Shown: positions 1-10,128, numbered from the stretch's first letter. The stretch: 64,000 bases of DNA from Mycolicibacterium sp. (GCA_020637165.1 JACJWN010000003.1:620001-684000), one strand, 5' to 3'. Numbers and translations: made by a program. Notes: generated by a model not told the origin, from the letters alone.

Positions 1-26
1 GCCCAGGGGCATCAACCCGAAAGGTA

Positions 27-398
27 TCAACGCTGAATCTCGTAGTGCGGGTTGTAGATCGCCTTATTCCCGTTGTCGAGCATGCCCACCCGACCATGCA
101 CCCGCAGGTTCCGTCCGCACTCGATCCCGGGAATCCGCCGCTGACCGAGCCAGACCAGCGTCACGGTGTCGGTACCGTCGAAGAGCTCCGCACGGACGCC
201 ACTCGCGCAGTCCTTCGCGTTGGTCTCGACGCTGCGCAACGTGCCCACCATGGTGACCTCCTGGCCACGCCGGCAGTCGATGGCACGCTGTGCGCCGGTG
301 TCGGCGGCCTGACCCGTGAGCTGCTGGGCGTCTCGCTGTTCGGGATTCTCCGTCAGCCGGCGGGTCAGACGTCGTACAAAACTCTCGGCCGTAGCCAT
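27..398 (-). CDS. OB-fold nucleic-acid-binding protein (Rv2694c-like)
   Basis: A 123-residue protein. The N-terminal 30 residues are basic and probably helical. Residues about 45-120 form a small beta-barrel-like stretch with the pattern expected of an OB fold: a conserved VGTLRSVE strand, then the RAELFDGTDTVTLVWLG core and the VHGRVGMLDNG strand near the end. The OB fold is known to bind single-stranded nucleic acid; no catalytic residues are visible. It matches M. tuberculosis Rv2694c in size and position beside the dut region. The start is an ATG at 398 and the stop is TGA at 27-29. It runs toward the window edge and may be co-transcribed with whatever follows outside. The biochemical role is unknown. 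Confidence 0.85.
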   Translation of the reverse strand: MATAESFVRRLTRRLTENPEQRDAQQLTGQAADTGAQRAIDCRRGQEVTMVGTLRSVETNAKDCASGVRAELFDGTDTVTLVWLGQRRIPGIECGRNLRVHGRVGMLDNGNKAIYNPHYEIQR

Positions 399-560
399 GC
401 CCTTCTCCCGGAGTTCGTTCCCTGACGCTCGGTCAGCACCGACAAATCGACAACCTCGGCGCCGGAGAGCGCCCCCGTCACGGTAGACCTCCTCCTCAGG
501 CTACGCCATACGGGCCTACCCCTGGCCGGACCCGAGCAGAGCACCGGGCACGATCATCCG

Positions 561-1262
561 GTGACGATCAGCATCCGGGGCGTCCTCACCGTCCTGTTGC
601 CCGGGACCGGCTCTGACGAGGACTACCTGCAGCGGGCCTTCGGCGGGCCGATCGGGGAGGCCGGCGCGATCCTGCGCGCTGTGGCCCCCGAGCCGGACGG
701 TCTGGTCGCCGGGTATCTGCGGGCGTTGCACGCCGCAGCCGGGGACGGGCCGATCGCGGTGGGAGGGGTATCGCTGGGGGCGGCGGTGGCCGCTCGCTGG
801 GCGCTGGACCATCCCCGCGACACCGTGGCGGTCCTGGCCGCGCTGCCCGCATGGACCGGGCCCCCCGGCGACGCTCCGGCCGCCGTTTCGGCCCGGCACA
901 CCGCCACTGCTCTCCGCCGCGACGGCCTGGCCGCGACGACCGCCGCCATGCGGTCCTCGAGTCCTGCCTGGCTGGGCGACGAACTGGCCCGGTCCTGGCG
1001 GCGGCAGTGGCCGGCCCTCCCCCACGCGATGGAGGAGGCCGCCGCCTACGCGGCCCCGACGATCTCCGAACTGGGCCGGATCCACACCCCGATGGCCGTC
1101 GTGGCCGCAACCGACGACCCGATCCACCCCACCGACGTCGCAGAGGAATGGGTTTCCGCCGCTCCGCGGGCCGCGCTCCGAGCGGTCAGCCTCGCCGAGT
1201 TCGGACCGCGGCCCGCGGCTCTCGGCGCCGCGTGCCTCGCTGCTCTGGCGCGGATCGACTGA
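561..1262 (+). CDS. Alpha/beta-hydrolase-like protein (Rv2695-like)
   Basis: A 233-residue, Ala-rich protein starting at GTG. The sequence LLPGTGSDEDYL near residue 12 resembles an oxyanion loop. GVSLG at about residue 69 fits the G-x-S-x-G nucleophile elbow of alpha/beta hydrolases. A later VVAATDDPIHP segment, about residue 178, fits the strand that carries the acid residue. A clear catalytic histidine is not obvious, so enzymatic activity is uncertain. It is divergent from the OB-fold gene, with about 160 bp between them, and convergent with the DUF3710-dut pair. Its substrate cannot be predicted from sequence. Confidence 0.75.
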   Translation: MTISIRGVLTVLLPGTGSDEDYLQRAFGGPIGEAGAILRAVAPEPDGLVAGYLRALHAAAGDGPIAVGGVSLGAAVAARWALDHPRDTVAVLAALPAWTGPPGDAPAAVSARHTATALRRDGLAATTAAMRSSSPAWLGDELARSWRRQWPALPHAMEEAAAYAAPTISELGRIHTPMAVVAATDDPIHPTDVAEEWVSAAPRAALRAVSLAEFGPRPAALGAACLAALARID

Positions 1263-1291
1263 GCAGCGATCGACCGGGCACCTCCCGCCGG

Positions 1292-2230
1292 TCAGCCGCC
1301 GGTGCTGGAACTGGTGCCGCGCAACTGCTGCATCGCCGAACCGGAGGCGTTGCGGCGTTCTGCTTCAAGATCGCCCTGCTGCAGCGGCAGAGGTTGCGGC
1401 TGGGGCTGGGGCTGCGGTTGAGGTTGCGGTTGAGGTTGGGGCTGGGGTTGCGGCTGGGGCTGCTGGCGCTGCTGCTGGGCCAGTATCGACTGCTGCGCGG
1501 CGAGCATCGCCTGCTGAGCCTGCATCTGCTTGGCCTGCTGGGCCTGAGCAGCGCGCAGCTGTTCGGCCAACTGTTGGGGCAGCTGGACCGGCAGCGGCGT
1601 GCGAACCGGCAACGGCGTGTCGCCCCGGCGAACGACGGTGTCGGCCAGCGCCTCGCGGGCCTGGGCCAGCAGCGCGGGCATCGACTGGGGGGTGCCGTTG
1701 ACCACGCAGCGGATCATCCAGCGGGGGCCGTCGACGCCGATGAAGCGGACCGCGCCGGCACCGAGGCCGATCACCTCGCGCCCCCATGGGCCGTCCTCGA
1801 TCGACACCGCGGCGTTGTCGTTGCGCAACGCCTCGGCCAGCTCGGCGGCGACTTCGCGCCACAGTCCGGGGGATTTGGGCGCGGCGTAGGCGGCGACGGT
1901 GAATCGACCGTTGGGTGTGACCACCCAGATCGCGCTGGGAACTCCGGTCTGGTTGAACTCCACCTGAAGCTGGGAGCCCCCCGGCATCGGAATCAGCACC
2001 GAACCCAGATCGAGCCTGGCCAGCTCGGCTTCCTCCGGCTTGTCGAAATCATCGATGTCGAACGGACCGCCCTCGGGGTCATCGCTGACGGCTGGGGGCG
2101 GGCCCTGCTCACTCACCGCGGGCTCAACCACCGCAGGCCCAACCACATCGTCCGAAGCGACGGCCGTGTCCGGGGCCGGATCGGGTACCGCACCGTTGTC
2201 ACGCTGTCGTTTACGTCTTCCGAATGCCAT
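1292..2230 (-). CDS. DUF3710 protein with Gln/Pro-repeat tail (Rv2696c-like)
   Basis: A 312-residue protein. It has a basic N-terminus ([10 protein letters not shown]), an acidic Pro/Glu stretch to about residue 70, then the DUF3710 core at about 75-225 containing GGSQLQVEFNQTG, GPWGREVIGLGAG and GPRWMIRCVVNG. The C-terminal 80 residues are Gln/Ala helix followed by an uninterrupted alternating Gln-Pro tract of about 22 residues, longer than I recall for the M. tuberculosis protein. The ATG at 2230 shares one base with the TGA of dut (TGATG), so translation is probably coupled to dut; a GTG one codon upstream is an alternative start. The function of DUF3710 is unknown. Confidence 0.85.
   Translation of the reverse strand: MAFGRRKRQRDNGAVPDPAPDTAVASDDVVGPAVVEPAVSEQGPPPAVSDDPEGGPFDIDDFDKPEEAELARLDLGSVLIPMPGGSQLQVEFNQTGVPSAIWVVTPNGRFTVAAYAAPKSPGLWREVAAELAEALRNDNAAVSIEDGPWGREVIGLGAGAVRFIGVDGPRWMIRCVVNGTPQSMPALLAQAREALADTVVRRGDTPLPVRTPLPVQLPQQLAEQLRAAQAQQAKQMQAQQAMLAAQQSILAQQQRQQPQPQPQPQPQPQPQPQPQPQPQPLPLQQGDLEAERRNASGSAMQQLRGTSSSTGG
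1376..1470 (-). repeat. Hexamer-type simple repeat coding a Gln-Pro tract
   Basis: Repeats of GGTTGN and GGCTGG on the plus strand (CAACC/CAGCC type on the coding strand) encode alternating Gln and Pro in the DUF3710 protein. Unit number could vary without a frame change. Confidence 0.7.
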
Positions 2231-2694
2231 CACAAACTCGCATGTCCGCCAGAGGAACCGTGGCCGCCCTGGCCACGGGTGGTGTCAGCCAGTCCGGCCT
2301 CGTCGAACGAGGCCACTTCGACCAACTCTGGCAGTTCCACCCGCTGAACCACCAGTTGCGCGATCCGGTCACCGCGCCGGATCGCTATCGGCGTCGCGGG
2401 ATCCAGATTGATCAGCGCCACCTTTATCTCCCCACGGTAACCCGCATCGATGGTGCCGGGGCTGTTGACGATCGACAGCCCCAGCCGCGTCGCCAGGCCC
2501 GAGCGCGGGTGAACAAGGCCCACCATGCCGTGCGGGATCGCCACCGCGATTCCGGTGGGAACCAGCGCCCGCTGGCCGGGTGAAAGTTCGACGTCCTCGG
2601 CGCTGCGGAGATCGACACCGGCATCACCGTCGTGGGCGCGGGCCGGCATCGGGAGATCGCGGTCTAGTCGAACGACCGCGAGGCTGGTGGACAC
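2230..2694 (-). CDS. dut: Deoxyuridine 5'-triphosphate nucleotidohydrolase (dUTPase)
   Basis: Hydrolyses dUTP to dUMP and pyrophosphate. This keeps uracil out of DNA and supplies dUMP to ThyA and ThyX, both encoded later in this window. The 154 residues equal the M. tuberculosis enzyme in length. All trimeric dUTPase motifs are present: HDGDAGVDL (motif 1), HPRSGLA (2), [14 protein letters not shown] (3), RGDRIAQLV (4) and the flexible C-terminal GGHGSSGG arm (5). The start is GTG at 2694 ([10 protein letters not shown]), which aligns with the known N-terminus. The stop overlaps the DUF3710 start. The gene is divergent from the DUF3093 gene with a 25-bp gap, so their promoters overlap. Confidence 0.97.
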   Translation of the reverse strand: MSTSLAVVRLDRDLPMPARAHDGDAGVDLRSAEDVELSPGQRALVPTGIAVAIPHGMVGLVHPRSGLATRLGLSIVNSPGTIDAGYRGEIKVALINLDPATPIAIRRGDRIAQLVVQRVELPELVEVASFDEAGLADTTRGQGGHGSSGGHASL

Positions 2695-2719
2695 GAAGGG
2701 CAAGACTACCCTTGACCGG

Positions 2720-3196
2720 GTGTCTGCTTCGCGCGTAGCCACGCAAACCGTGCGGTATCGCGAGCGCCTCTGGGTGCCGTGGTGGTGGTGGCCCATCGGG
2801 GTGGGTTTGTCGGCGGTACTGGCCTTCGAGGTCAACATGGGCATTCGCAATCTGCCCAATTGGCTGCCGTATGCGGTGCTGGCCGTGGTCGCCGTCGGTG
2901 TTCTGCTGTGGCTCAGCCGCATCGAGATACGGGTTGTCGACGACGGCGAGGAGGTCGAACTGTGGGCTGGTGAGGCACATCTGCCCGCCTCGGTCATCAC
3001 CCGGTCAGCGGCCATCCCGCGCAGCGCCAAATCGGCGGCGCTCGGCCGCCAACTCGACCCGGCCGCCCATGTGCTGCACCGTAACTGGGTGGGCCCAATG
3101 GCACTGGTCGTTCTCGACGACCCCGATGACCCGACGCCGTACTGGCTGGTCAGTTGCCGGAACCCGGAGCGGGTACTGGCGGCCCTTCGCAGTTAA
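2720..3196 (+). CDS. DUF3093 membrane protein (Rv2698-like)
   Basis: A 158-residue protein starting at GTG 2720. A Trp-rich segment (VPWWWWPIG) begins the first hydrophobic span at about residues 18-38. A second span covers about 47-66 ([17 protein letters not shown]). The remaining 90 residues are soluble and contain [16 protein letters not shown] and a [16 protein letters not shown] terminus typical of DUF3093. The soluble domain is presumably cytoplasmic. Divergent from dut; convergent with the DUF4193 gene. Function unknown. Confidence 0.88.
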   Translation: MSASRVATQTVRYRERLWVPWWWWPIGVGLSAVLAFEVNMGIRNLPNWLPYAVLAVVAVGVLLWLSRIEIRVVDDGEEVELWAGEAHLPASVITRSAAIPRSAKSAALGRQLDPAAHVLHRNWVGPMALVVLDDPDDPTPYWLVSCRNPERVLAALRS

Positions 3197-3273
3197 GCGG
3201 GCCTCACGCGGTTAAGTGAGCCAGTTGGAGGTGCTGGGCGGTTGGGCGGATCGGGGCTGTCGAGGGCTTCCGG

Positions 3274-3576
3274 TCAGACCGCGCAGTCCGTGCAGAGCAT
3301 CTCGCCGTTCTTCTCGCTCGCCAGCCGGCTACGGTGGTGGACCAGAAAACAGCTCGAGCAGGTGAACTCGTCGGCCTGCTTGGGCACGACGCGCACCGAC
3401 AGTTCCTCGCCGGACAGATCCGCGCCGGGCAGCTCGAAGGATTCCGCCGACTCCGATTCGTCGACGTCGACAGCTGCCGACTGCGCCTCGTTGCGGCGCG
3501 TGGTGAGTTCTTCCAGCGAGTCCTCTGATACCTCGTCGGTCTCTGTGCGCCGCGGGGCGTCGTAGTCAGTAGCCAT
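3274..3576 (-). CDS. DUF4193 zinc-ribbon-like protein (Rv2699c-like)
   Basis: A 100-residue acidic protein, the same length as M. tuberculosis Rv2699c. The first 55 residues are rich in Glu, Asp and Ser and look disordered. The C-terminal third holds two Cys pairs, CSSC and CTDC, about 20 residues apart and flanking a basic loop (VHHRSRLASEK). This arrangement would bind one zinc ion. The family is essentially actinobacterial and has no established function. It is divergent from cei, with about 195 bp between the starts. No recognisable RNA polymerase partner motif was seen. Confidence 0.88.
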   Translation of the reverse strand: MATDYDAPRRTETDEVSEDSLEELTTRRNEAQSAAVDVDESESAESFELPGADLSGEELSVRVVPKQADEFTCSSCFLVHHRSRLASEKNGEMLCTDCAV

Positions 3577-3772
3577 CCGTCAATCCCCTCGTCCAACTCA
3601 GCCGAGCCCAACCTCAGCAGAGCTTTGTATCAGCGTCGAACGCCTGCGCAAAACGATTCGTGCCCTGTTCGCCGAGAGTTGGGGTGTGTTTTGCATCACA
3701 TTCGCTTCCGCGTCGCGGTCAACGGGGGCTCCGGCCGGCCGCTGTGCAGGCGGGTGCAATTAGAGTGCTCAC

Positions 3773-4423
3773 GTGGTCGCTCACATCACCCAAGGCTCAC
3801 TGCGCGACGCCGACGGGCAGCCGTTCCGTCGCCGCAATTACCGCCCGGGGATCATCGCGGTGGCCGTCCTCGCCGTTCTGACGACCCTGTCCTGGCTGTT
3901 CGTCCTGACCCGCCCGGTCGAAGTGCGGGAGGCGGCGGCGTGCAACGCGCCCCCGACCCCGGCCGACTCCGACGCACCCACACTCGGCCAGCGCTTGTCC
4001 GGTTCGTCGATGGTGGACGTTGCGCCCGCGAAGCTCGCCGACACCAAGGTCCGGGTGCTCAACGCAAGCGGGCAGGGCGGGCAGGCCGGTGAGGTAGCGG
4101 GTGCGCTTCGCGATCTGGGTTTCGCCGCGCCGACCGCAGCGAACGATCCGATCTATGCGGGCATCCGGCTGAACTGCCAGGGCCAGATTCGTTTCGGAGC
4201 GGCCGGCCGGGCCGGCGCGGCGTCGACATGGCTGGTCGCCCCCTGCGTCGAGTTGTATCAGGACGACCGCGAGGACGACTCGGTGGATCTGGTGATCGGA
4301 ACCGAGTTCACCTCGCTGGCCAGCAGCGACGACATCGCCACCGTGCTCTCGGGACTGCGTCCCGGCGCCACCGAACCGGTGGATTCGGCACTGGTCACCC
4401 GGATTCACAACAGCGCCTGCTGA
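3773..4423 (+). CDS. cei: Cell envelope integrity protein Cei
   Basis: A 216-residue protein matching Rv2700 (Cei), known to be needed for envelope integrity and virulence in M. tuberculosis. It has a short basic cytoplasmic N-terminus, one membrane span at about residues 26-46 (GIIAVAVLAVLTTLSWLFVL) and an extracytoplasmic LytR_C-type domain at about 90-200 beginning KVRVLNASGQGGQAGEVAGALRDLGF. Several cysteines outside the membrane could form disulfides. The start is GTG at 3773. It is convergent with suhB across a 36-bp gap. Confidence 0.92.
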   Translation: MVAHITQGSLRDADGQPFRRRNYRPGIIAVAVLAVLTTLSWLFVLTRPVEVREAAACNAPPTPADSDAPTLGQRLSGSSMVDVAPAKLADTKVRVLNASGQGGQAGEVAGALRDLGFAAPTAANDPIYAGIRLNCQGQIRFGAAGRAGAASTWLVAPCVELYQDDREDDSVDLVIGTEFTSLASSDDIATVLSGLRPGATEPVDSALVTRIHNSAC

Positions 4424-4459
4424 AGGGTTCCGAACAAGCGCCCGCGGGGGGATGCAGCC

Positions 4460-5338
4460 CTACTCGATGGGGCGCAGACCGGAGAATCTGTCCAGCGCCT
4501 CGATGAGCTGAGCGGCGACCCCGGGCGCGGCCGCCACCAGCAGCTCTGCCCCGCCACCGGATCCGCCCGGCTCGGGCCGCACCACCAGAGCGCCCGCCTC
4601 TGCGGCGATCAGTGCTCCCGCGGCCCAGTCCCACACCTGTAGCCCGTGCTCGTAGTAGACGTCGAGCCTCCCTGCGGCCACCATGCACAGATCGAGCGCC
4701 GCCGACCCCATCCGTCGAACGTCGCGAACCTCCGGGAGCATGCGCGCCAGCAGAGCCGCCTGAGCGGCGCGTCGGGCCGGCGCGTAGCCGAAACCCGTGC
4801 CCAGCAAAGCCATGGACAGGTCGGTGACGTGGTTGCAGGTGATCCGTCGGCGCTCTCCGCCGGCGATCACCTGCGCGCCGTGTCCCGCCGCGGCCGAGTA
4901 CACCCGGCCCCCGGCGACATCGGCCACCGCCCCCGCCACCGAGACACCGTCGACTTGGGCGGCCACTGACACCGCATAGGCGGGGAGCCCGTAGAGGAAG
5001 TTGACGGTGCCGTCGATGGGATCCACCACCCAACGGATCCCATCGGAGCCGGCGGTTCCGCCGCCCTCCTCACCGAGGACCGCCTCGCCCGGCCTGCACT
5101 GCGCAAGCCGATCCCGAATCAACTGCTCGGTTTCGGTATCAGCCACGGTCACCGGATCGGTGGGGCTGCTCTTTGTCCGTACGGCCGCTGCCTGTCCCGC
5201 CGCCGTATCCCCTGCCCCTGCCCCGAAAATCTCCGAACGCCGGCGGCGGACGAAATCCGCGGCCCCGGCCACAAGTTGCTCGGCCACCTCACGCAGCCGC
5301 TCCGGCCGGTCGTCGACGAACGTGTCGCCGTGAAGCAC
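4460..5338 (-). CDS. suhB: Inositol-1-monophosphatase SuhB
   Basis: Dephosphorylates inositol 1-phosphate, feeding phosphatidylinositol, mycothiol and lipomannan synthesis. The metal- and lithium-sensitive phosphatase motifs are clear: [18 protein letters not shown] and [16 protein letters not shown] chose GTG at 5338 ([15 protein letters not shown]), giving 292 residues, close to the 290 of M. tuberculosis SuhB. The frame stays open to TTG at 5392, but the added residues are a low-complexity Asp-rich run. It is divergent from ppgK, with about 140 bp holding both promoters. Confidence 0.93.
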   Translation of the reverse strand: MLHGDTFVDDRPERLREVAEQLVAGAADFVRRRRSEIFGAGAGDTAAGQAAAVRTKSSPTDPVTVADTETEQLIRDRLAQCRPGEAVLGEEGGGTAGSDGIRWVVDPIDGTVNFLYGLPAYAVSVAAQVDGVSVAGAVADVAGGRVYSAAAGHGAQVIAGGERRRITCNHVTDLSMALLGTGFGYAPARRAAQAALLARMLPEVRDVRRMGSAALDLCMVAAGRLDVYYEHGLQVWDWAAGALIAAEAGALVVRPEPGGSGGGAELLVAAAPGVAAQLIEALDRFSGLRPIE

Positions 5339-5481
5339 CGCGTCGTCGTCAGCCCCCACGTCGTCGTCAACCACCGTGTCATCGCAGCACAATCGGCCCG
5401 GTAATCACACCTTCGGGGTCCGACTCACCAACTATGTTTGATGCCGACCGCCCCGCCGCGCTCACGACAGGGAGTACCGCA

Positions 5482-6258
5482 ATGACCTCGAACGAGCCCA
5501 CCGCCGGACGTCAGGGTTTCGGTATCGACGTCGGCGGCAGCGGCGTCAAGGGCGCCGTGGTCGACCTGGACACCGGCCAGATCATCGGCGAGCGTTTCCG
5601 TCTCGACACCCCGCAACCGGCCACCCCCGAGGCGGTCACCACTACCGTCGCCGAGGTGGTCCGGCACTTCGGCTGGACCGGGCCGCTTGGGGTGACCTAC
5701 CCGGGCGTGGTCGTCGACGGCGTGGTCCAGACCGCCGCAAACGTCGACAGTTCCTGGATCGGCACCCGTGTCGCCGAGTTGATGAGCACGGCTCTCGACG
5801 GACAGCAGGTCACGGTCCTCAACGACGCCGATGCCGCCGGTCTGGCCGAACAGCGGTACGGCGCCGGCCGCAACCGCGACGGTGTGGTGGTGCTGCTCAC
5901 CTTCGGCACCGGCATCGGCTCAGCGGTGATCCACAACGGAATGTTGCTGCCCAACACCGAGTTCGGGCACATCGAGGTCGAGGGCAAGGAGGCCGAGCAC
6001 CGTGCCGCCGCCTCAGTGCGGGAGCACAAGGGCTGGGGCTACCGCAAGTGGACCAAACAGGTCACCAAGGTGCTCGTCGCCATCGAGAACGCGATCTGGC
6101 CAGATCTATTCATCGCGGGCGGCGGGATCAGCAGGAAAGCCGACGATTGGATCCCCCTGCTCAAGAACCGCACACCCGTGGTGCCCGCCGAATTGCTCAA
6201 CACCGCCGGAATCGTCGGTGCGGCGATGGCTGCGGCGGAGAACCATCGCGAGCACTGA
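5482..6258 (+). CDS. ppgK: Polyphosphate glucokinase
   Basis: Phosphorylates glucose to glucose 6-phosphate using inorganic polyphosphate or ATP. The 258-residue ROK-family protein has the N-terminal phosphate loop [13 protein letters not shown], the catalytic [10 protein letters not shown], the second phosphate motif [10 protein letters not shown], and EFGHIEV with the sugar-binding Glu and His. The ATG at 5482 ([11 protein letters not shown]) aligns with the M. tuberculosis start; an in-frame ATG at 5434 would add 16 residues. It lies just upstream of sigA in the same direction, 166 bp apart, but sigA has its own promoter-like element. Confidence 0.95.
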   Translation: MTSNEPTAGRQGFGIDVGGSGVKGAVVDLDTGQIIGERFRLDTPQPATPEAVTTTVAEVVRHFGWTGPLGVTYPGVVVDGVVQTAANVDSSWIGTRVAELMSTALDGQQVTVLNDADAAGLAEQRYGAGRNRDGVVVLLTFGTGIGSAVIHNGMLLPNTEFGHIEVEGKEAEHRAAASVREHKGWGYRKWTKQVTKVLVAIENAIWPDLFIAGGGISRKADDWIPLLKNRTPVVPAELLNTAGIVGAAMAAAENHREH

Positions 6259-6296
6259 GCCGGGGCGCGCTTTCCTGCGGATACCCAGGATGTCGT

Positions 6297-6302
6297 TACA
6301 AT
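6297..6302 (+). promoter_or_regulatory. Candidate -10 element upstream of sigA
   Basis: TACAAT lies about 120 bases upstream of the sigA start, in the ppgK-sigA spacer, and differs from the TATAAT consensus at one base. A convincing -35 is not visible at the expected distance; TTTCCT is the best candidate. If used, sigA mRNA would have a leader of roughly 110 bases. Confidence 0.4.
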
Positions 6303-6424
6303 GGATCACGGCGGCCGCCGAACGGAGCGGCGAGGATCTGAACCGATCACGCCGACATTCCCGATAACCGGCGCCCGTTGACTTAGGTCTGCGTGCCGGG
6401 GCCCGCAGGACCGAAAGGGTGTAC

Positions 6425-7954
<1,530 letters not shown>

Positions 7955-7983
7955 GCGACTCCCGGCCTTGCGGTCGGGAGCGC
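7955..7983. terminator. Stem-loop terminator between sigA and a convergent gene
   Basis: CTCCCGGCC, loop TTGC, then GGTCGGGAG form a nine-pair stem with one G-U pair. It is extended by GCG/CGC outside a bulged A, immediately after the sigA TGA. There is no U-tract, which is usual in mycobacteria. Its position between converging genes suggests it serves both. Confidence 0.6.
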
Positions 7984-7985
7984 TC

Positions 7986-8192
7986 TCAGGCGCTGCGCAT
8001 GCCGCCGTTGCGCCACCGCTGCTCATAGGCCCGCCGCCTGGTCTCGGCGTCGGCGTTGGTCCGGCCGAATGTCATCGCGCGGTCGCGCTGGCTGATCGAG
8101 CGCATGGTGAGGACGGCGAGGATGACCAGCACCGCCATGACAGGCGCAGCCAGAGCATCGTAGAGCGGGTTGCTGAAGTTGAAGATTTCCAT
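7986..8192 (-). CDS. Small single-span membrane protein
   Basis: A 68-residue protein not recognised as a named family. It starts MEIFNFSNPLYDAL, has one hydrophobic span at about residues 15-32 (APVMAVLVILAVLTM), then a charged C-terminal half rich in Arg (AETRRRAYEQRWRNGG). This suggests an N-out, C-in orientation by the positive-inside rule. AAGGA and GGGG upstream of the ATG at 8192 may act as ribosome binding sites. It is convergent with sigA. A pair of 11-bp-spaced direct repeats lies about 95 bases upstream of the start. Confidence 0.6.
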   Translation of the reverse strand: MEIFNFSNPLYDALAAPVMAVLVILAVLTMRSISQRDRAMTFGRTNADAETRRRAYEQRWRNGGMRSA

Positions 8193-8284
8193 GATTGCCC
8201 CAATCCTTGATGACTGCCCGCCCGCTCGGACCGGACGGGTGTATGGGCGATTCGACGCTGCGGCGCTGATGGCGGCGCCGTAAA

Positions 8285-8303
8285 TTATGACGTCTTTATG
8301 ACG
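8285..8303. promoter_or_regulatory. Tandem TTATGACG repeats, 11-bp period
   Basis: Two identical TTATGACG octamers start 11 bases apart (8285 and 8296). They overlap the stop codon of the DUF952 gene and lie upstream of the small membrane gene. A period of one helical turn is typical of tandem half-sites for OmpR-family response regulators. On the minus strand the same bases give a CATAAT that could also be a -10 element. The regulator is not identifiable. Confidence 0.35.
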
Positions 8304-8739
8304 CTGAAGAAGACCCGGGAAGGTTAGAGGCCCGTCTGTCGACAGCGGCCTGTCTGTTGACAAGCGCCTGTTTGCCGATAAGTGGCGGAAACCGGCCGTC
8401 CGCGCCCAGCGGGTAGGGCCGAACAGCCACCACGGCTCCGGTCGGCAGCGATCCGTAGAGATGCGGGAAGAGCATCGACGCCGGATCCCCGGGGACCCCC
8501 GGTTCCCACCGCAGTGGGGCGGCGAGCATGCTGCGGTCGATGTAGAGCACCAGCAGATCGGGGCGGCCGGCGAAGATGCGGTTTGCAGGCAGGTGGACCT
8601 GCTGCTGGGTGGACAGATGGACGAATCCCACCTCGCGTAGCGAATCCGGGCGTATCTCCCCTGCCGCCGAGGCCCGGTCCCAATCCCGACGTCCGCAAAG
8701 ATGGACCAGCAGCTCGGGATCGCAGTGGTGTTCAGCCAT
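8296..8739 (-). CDS. DUF952 domain protein
   Basis: A 147-residue protein. The first 110 residues fit DUF952, a small fold of unknown function: LVHLCGRRDWDRA, GFVHLSTQQQVHLPANRIFAGRPDLLVLYID and the FPHLYGSLPTGAVVAVRPYPLGADGRF segment (described by its key parts). Conserved His and Ser in VHLST and the His of FPHLYG resemble a catalytic or binding site. The last 30 residues are an Arg/Ala/Ser-rich tail beyond the usual domain. ATG 8739 is chosen; an ATG six codons upstream is possible. Confidence 0.75.
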   Translation of the reverse strand: MAEHHCDPELLVHLCGRRDWDRASAAGEIRPDSLREVGFVHLSTQQQVHLPANRIFAGRPDLLVLYIDRSMLAAPLRWEPGVPGDPASMLFPHLYGSLPTGAVVAVRPYPLGADGRFPPLIGKQALVNRQAAVDRRASNLPGSSSAS

Positions 8740-8896
8740 GCCACCAGGGTGCAGCATCAACCGCATGCGGGCGCCCCGAGAACGTGAGACACGCCACATC
8801 GTTGCGGCGGGGGAACACGGCGGCCCCCCGGAACGTCTGAGACAGTAGAGGAACCCCGTTCGCCGCGGGGCCATCGAGCATCCTTGGGAGGAGCCC

Positions 8897-9088
8897 ATGA
8901 ACGCAACGCTGGCCAGTCCGGAGCTGACCAGGGCTGATCGCTGCGACCGCTGCGGCGCGGCCGCCCGCGTGCGGGCCACTCTCCCCTCTGGCGCCGAGCT
9001 GCTCTTCTGCCAGCACCACGCCAATGAGCACCAGGCCAAGCTGGTCGAACTGGACGCGGTGATCGAAGTCAGCCGGGATGACGCCTAG
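8897..9088 (+). CDS. Small zinc-ribbon-like protein (DUF7455-like)
   Basis: A 63-residue protein with CDRCG near residue 16 and FCQHHANEH near residue 38. The two Cys plus Cys/His would form a zinc site. ATG 8897 is preceded by GGGAGGAGCCC, a good ribosome binding site about seven bases away. Small proteins of this type occur next to sigma-factor genes in mycobacteria, and a role in RNA or protein binding is possible but unproven. It lies 62 bp upstream of the YihY-family gene in the same direction and may be co-transcribed with it. Confidence 0.75.
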   Translation: MNATLASPELTRADRCDRCGAAARVRATLPSGAELLFCQHHANEHQAKLVELDAVIEVSRDDA

Positions 9089-9150
9089 CTTCTGGCGATG
9101 AAGCCGTATCGTCCGATGACCAGGCGGTCATAGGGCATGCTGCGAGGGTC

Positions 9151-10128
9151 ATGACCGACCGACCGCCGGCGCAGCCAACACGCCATCACGCGTGGCGCAT
9201 CACCAAACGCACGCTGTCTAAAAGCTGGGACGACTCGATCTTCTCGGAGTCCGCCCAGGCCGGTTTCTGGTCGGTGCTTTCCCTGCCCCCGCTGCTCTTG
9301 GGGATGCTGGGCAGCCTCGCCTACATCGCCCCGCTGTTCGGCCCGGACACCCTGCCGACCATCCAGCAGCAGCTGCTCAGCACGTCGAACAGTTTCTTCT
9401 CCAAGAACATCGTCGCGGAGATCATCGAACCCACCGTCCACGACATCGTGCAGGGCGCCCGCGGCGAGGTGGTCTCGCTGGGATTCGTGATCAGCCTGTG
9501 GGCCGGTTCCTCGGCGATCTCGGCCTTCGTCGACTCGGTGGTGGAAGCACACGATCAGACTCCACTGCGCCACCCCGTTCGGCAGCGGTTCTTCGCCCTG
9601 GGGCTCTATGTGGTGATGCTCGTGTCGGTGATCGCAGCGGCGCCATTCGTGGCCCTCGGCCCCCGCGCGATCGCAGGCCACATCCCCGAGAGTTGGGACA
9701 ATATCCTTCGATTCGGCTACTACCCGATGCTGGCGCTGGGCCTGTTGGCGGCGGTCACGATCCTTTACCGCGTTTCACTGCCACAACCGCTGCCCACCCA
9801 CCGACTGGTGTGGGGCGCACTCCTGGCGACCGCCGTATTCGTCGTCGCCACCGCGGGCCTGCGGGTTTACCTGCAATACATCACCCGGACCGGCTACACC
9901 TACGGCGCGCTCGCCACGCCGATCGCCTTTCTGCTATTCGCATTCTTCATGGGTTTCGCCATCATGATCGGGGCCGAGCTGAATGCCGCCATCGAGGAGG
10001 AGTGGCCCGCCCCTAAACCCCACTGGCGGCAATGGCGTGACCGTTGGCGCGCGAGATCGCGACCCATCGAGATCCCCGCCCCGGCTGAACGGGACACCGA
10101 CAAACCGGTGGCCGTCAGCCCCTCTTGA
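9151..10128 (+). CDS. YihY/BrkB-family inner-membrane protein (Rv2707-like)
   Basis: A 325-residue protein, nearly the length of M. tuberculosis Rv2707 (324). It has six predicted hydrophobic segments: about residues 42-66, 107-130, 148-172, 188-210, 222-245 and 254-277. The family signature regions FWSVLSLPPLLLG, SLWAGSSAISAFVDS and TYGALATPIAFLLFAFFMGFAIMIGAELNAA (ends given) are present. It was once called ribonuclease BN, a name now discarded; YihY proteins are membrane proteins of uncertain function. The C-terminus is basic and Pro-rich. Its last 14 bases overlap the convergent DUF3039 gene. Confidence 0.9.
   Translation: MTDRPPAQPTRHHAWRITKRTLSKSWDDSIFSESAQAGFWSVLSLPPLLLGMLGSLAYIAPLFGPDTLPTIQQQLLSTSNSFFSKNIVAEIIEPTVHDIVQGARGEVVSLGFVISLWAGSSAISAFVDSVVEAHDQTPLRHPVRQRFFALGLYVVMLVSVIAAAPFVALGPRAIAGHIPESWDNILRFGYYPMLALGLLAAVTILYRVSLPQPLPTHRLVWGALLATAVFVVATAGLRVYLQYITRTGYTYGALATPIAFLLFAFFMGFAIMIGAELNAAIEEEWPAPKPHWRQWRDRWRARSRPIEIPAPAERDTDKPVAVSPS

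Noticed and set aside
1-12. A possible start of another minus-strand gene (ATG CCC CTG GGC) at the window edge.
   Set aside because: Only four codons are visible and there is no ribosome binding site, so it cannot be supported.
851-2347. A 498-codon plus-strand frame with Leu/Arg repeats.
   Set aside because: It overlaps the hydrolase and the DUF3710 gene, and its repeats are the antisense of the Gln-Pro tract.
5339-5392. N-terminal extension of SuhB starting at TTG 5392.
   Set aside because: It adds a Cys/Asp-rich run absent from the homologue and has no ribosome binding site.
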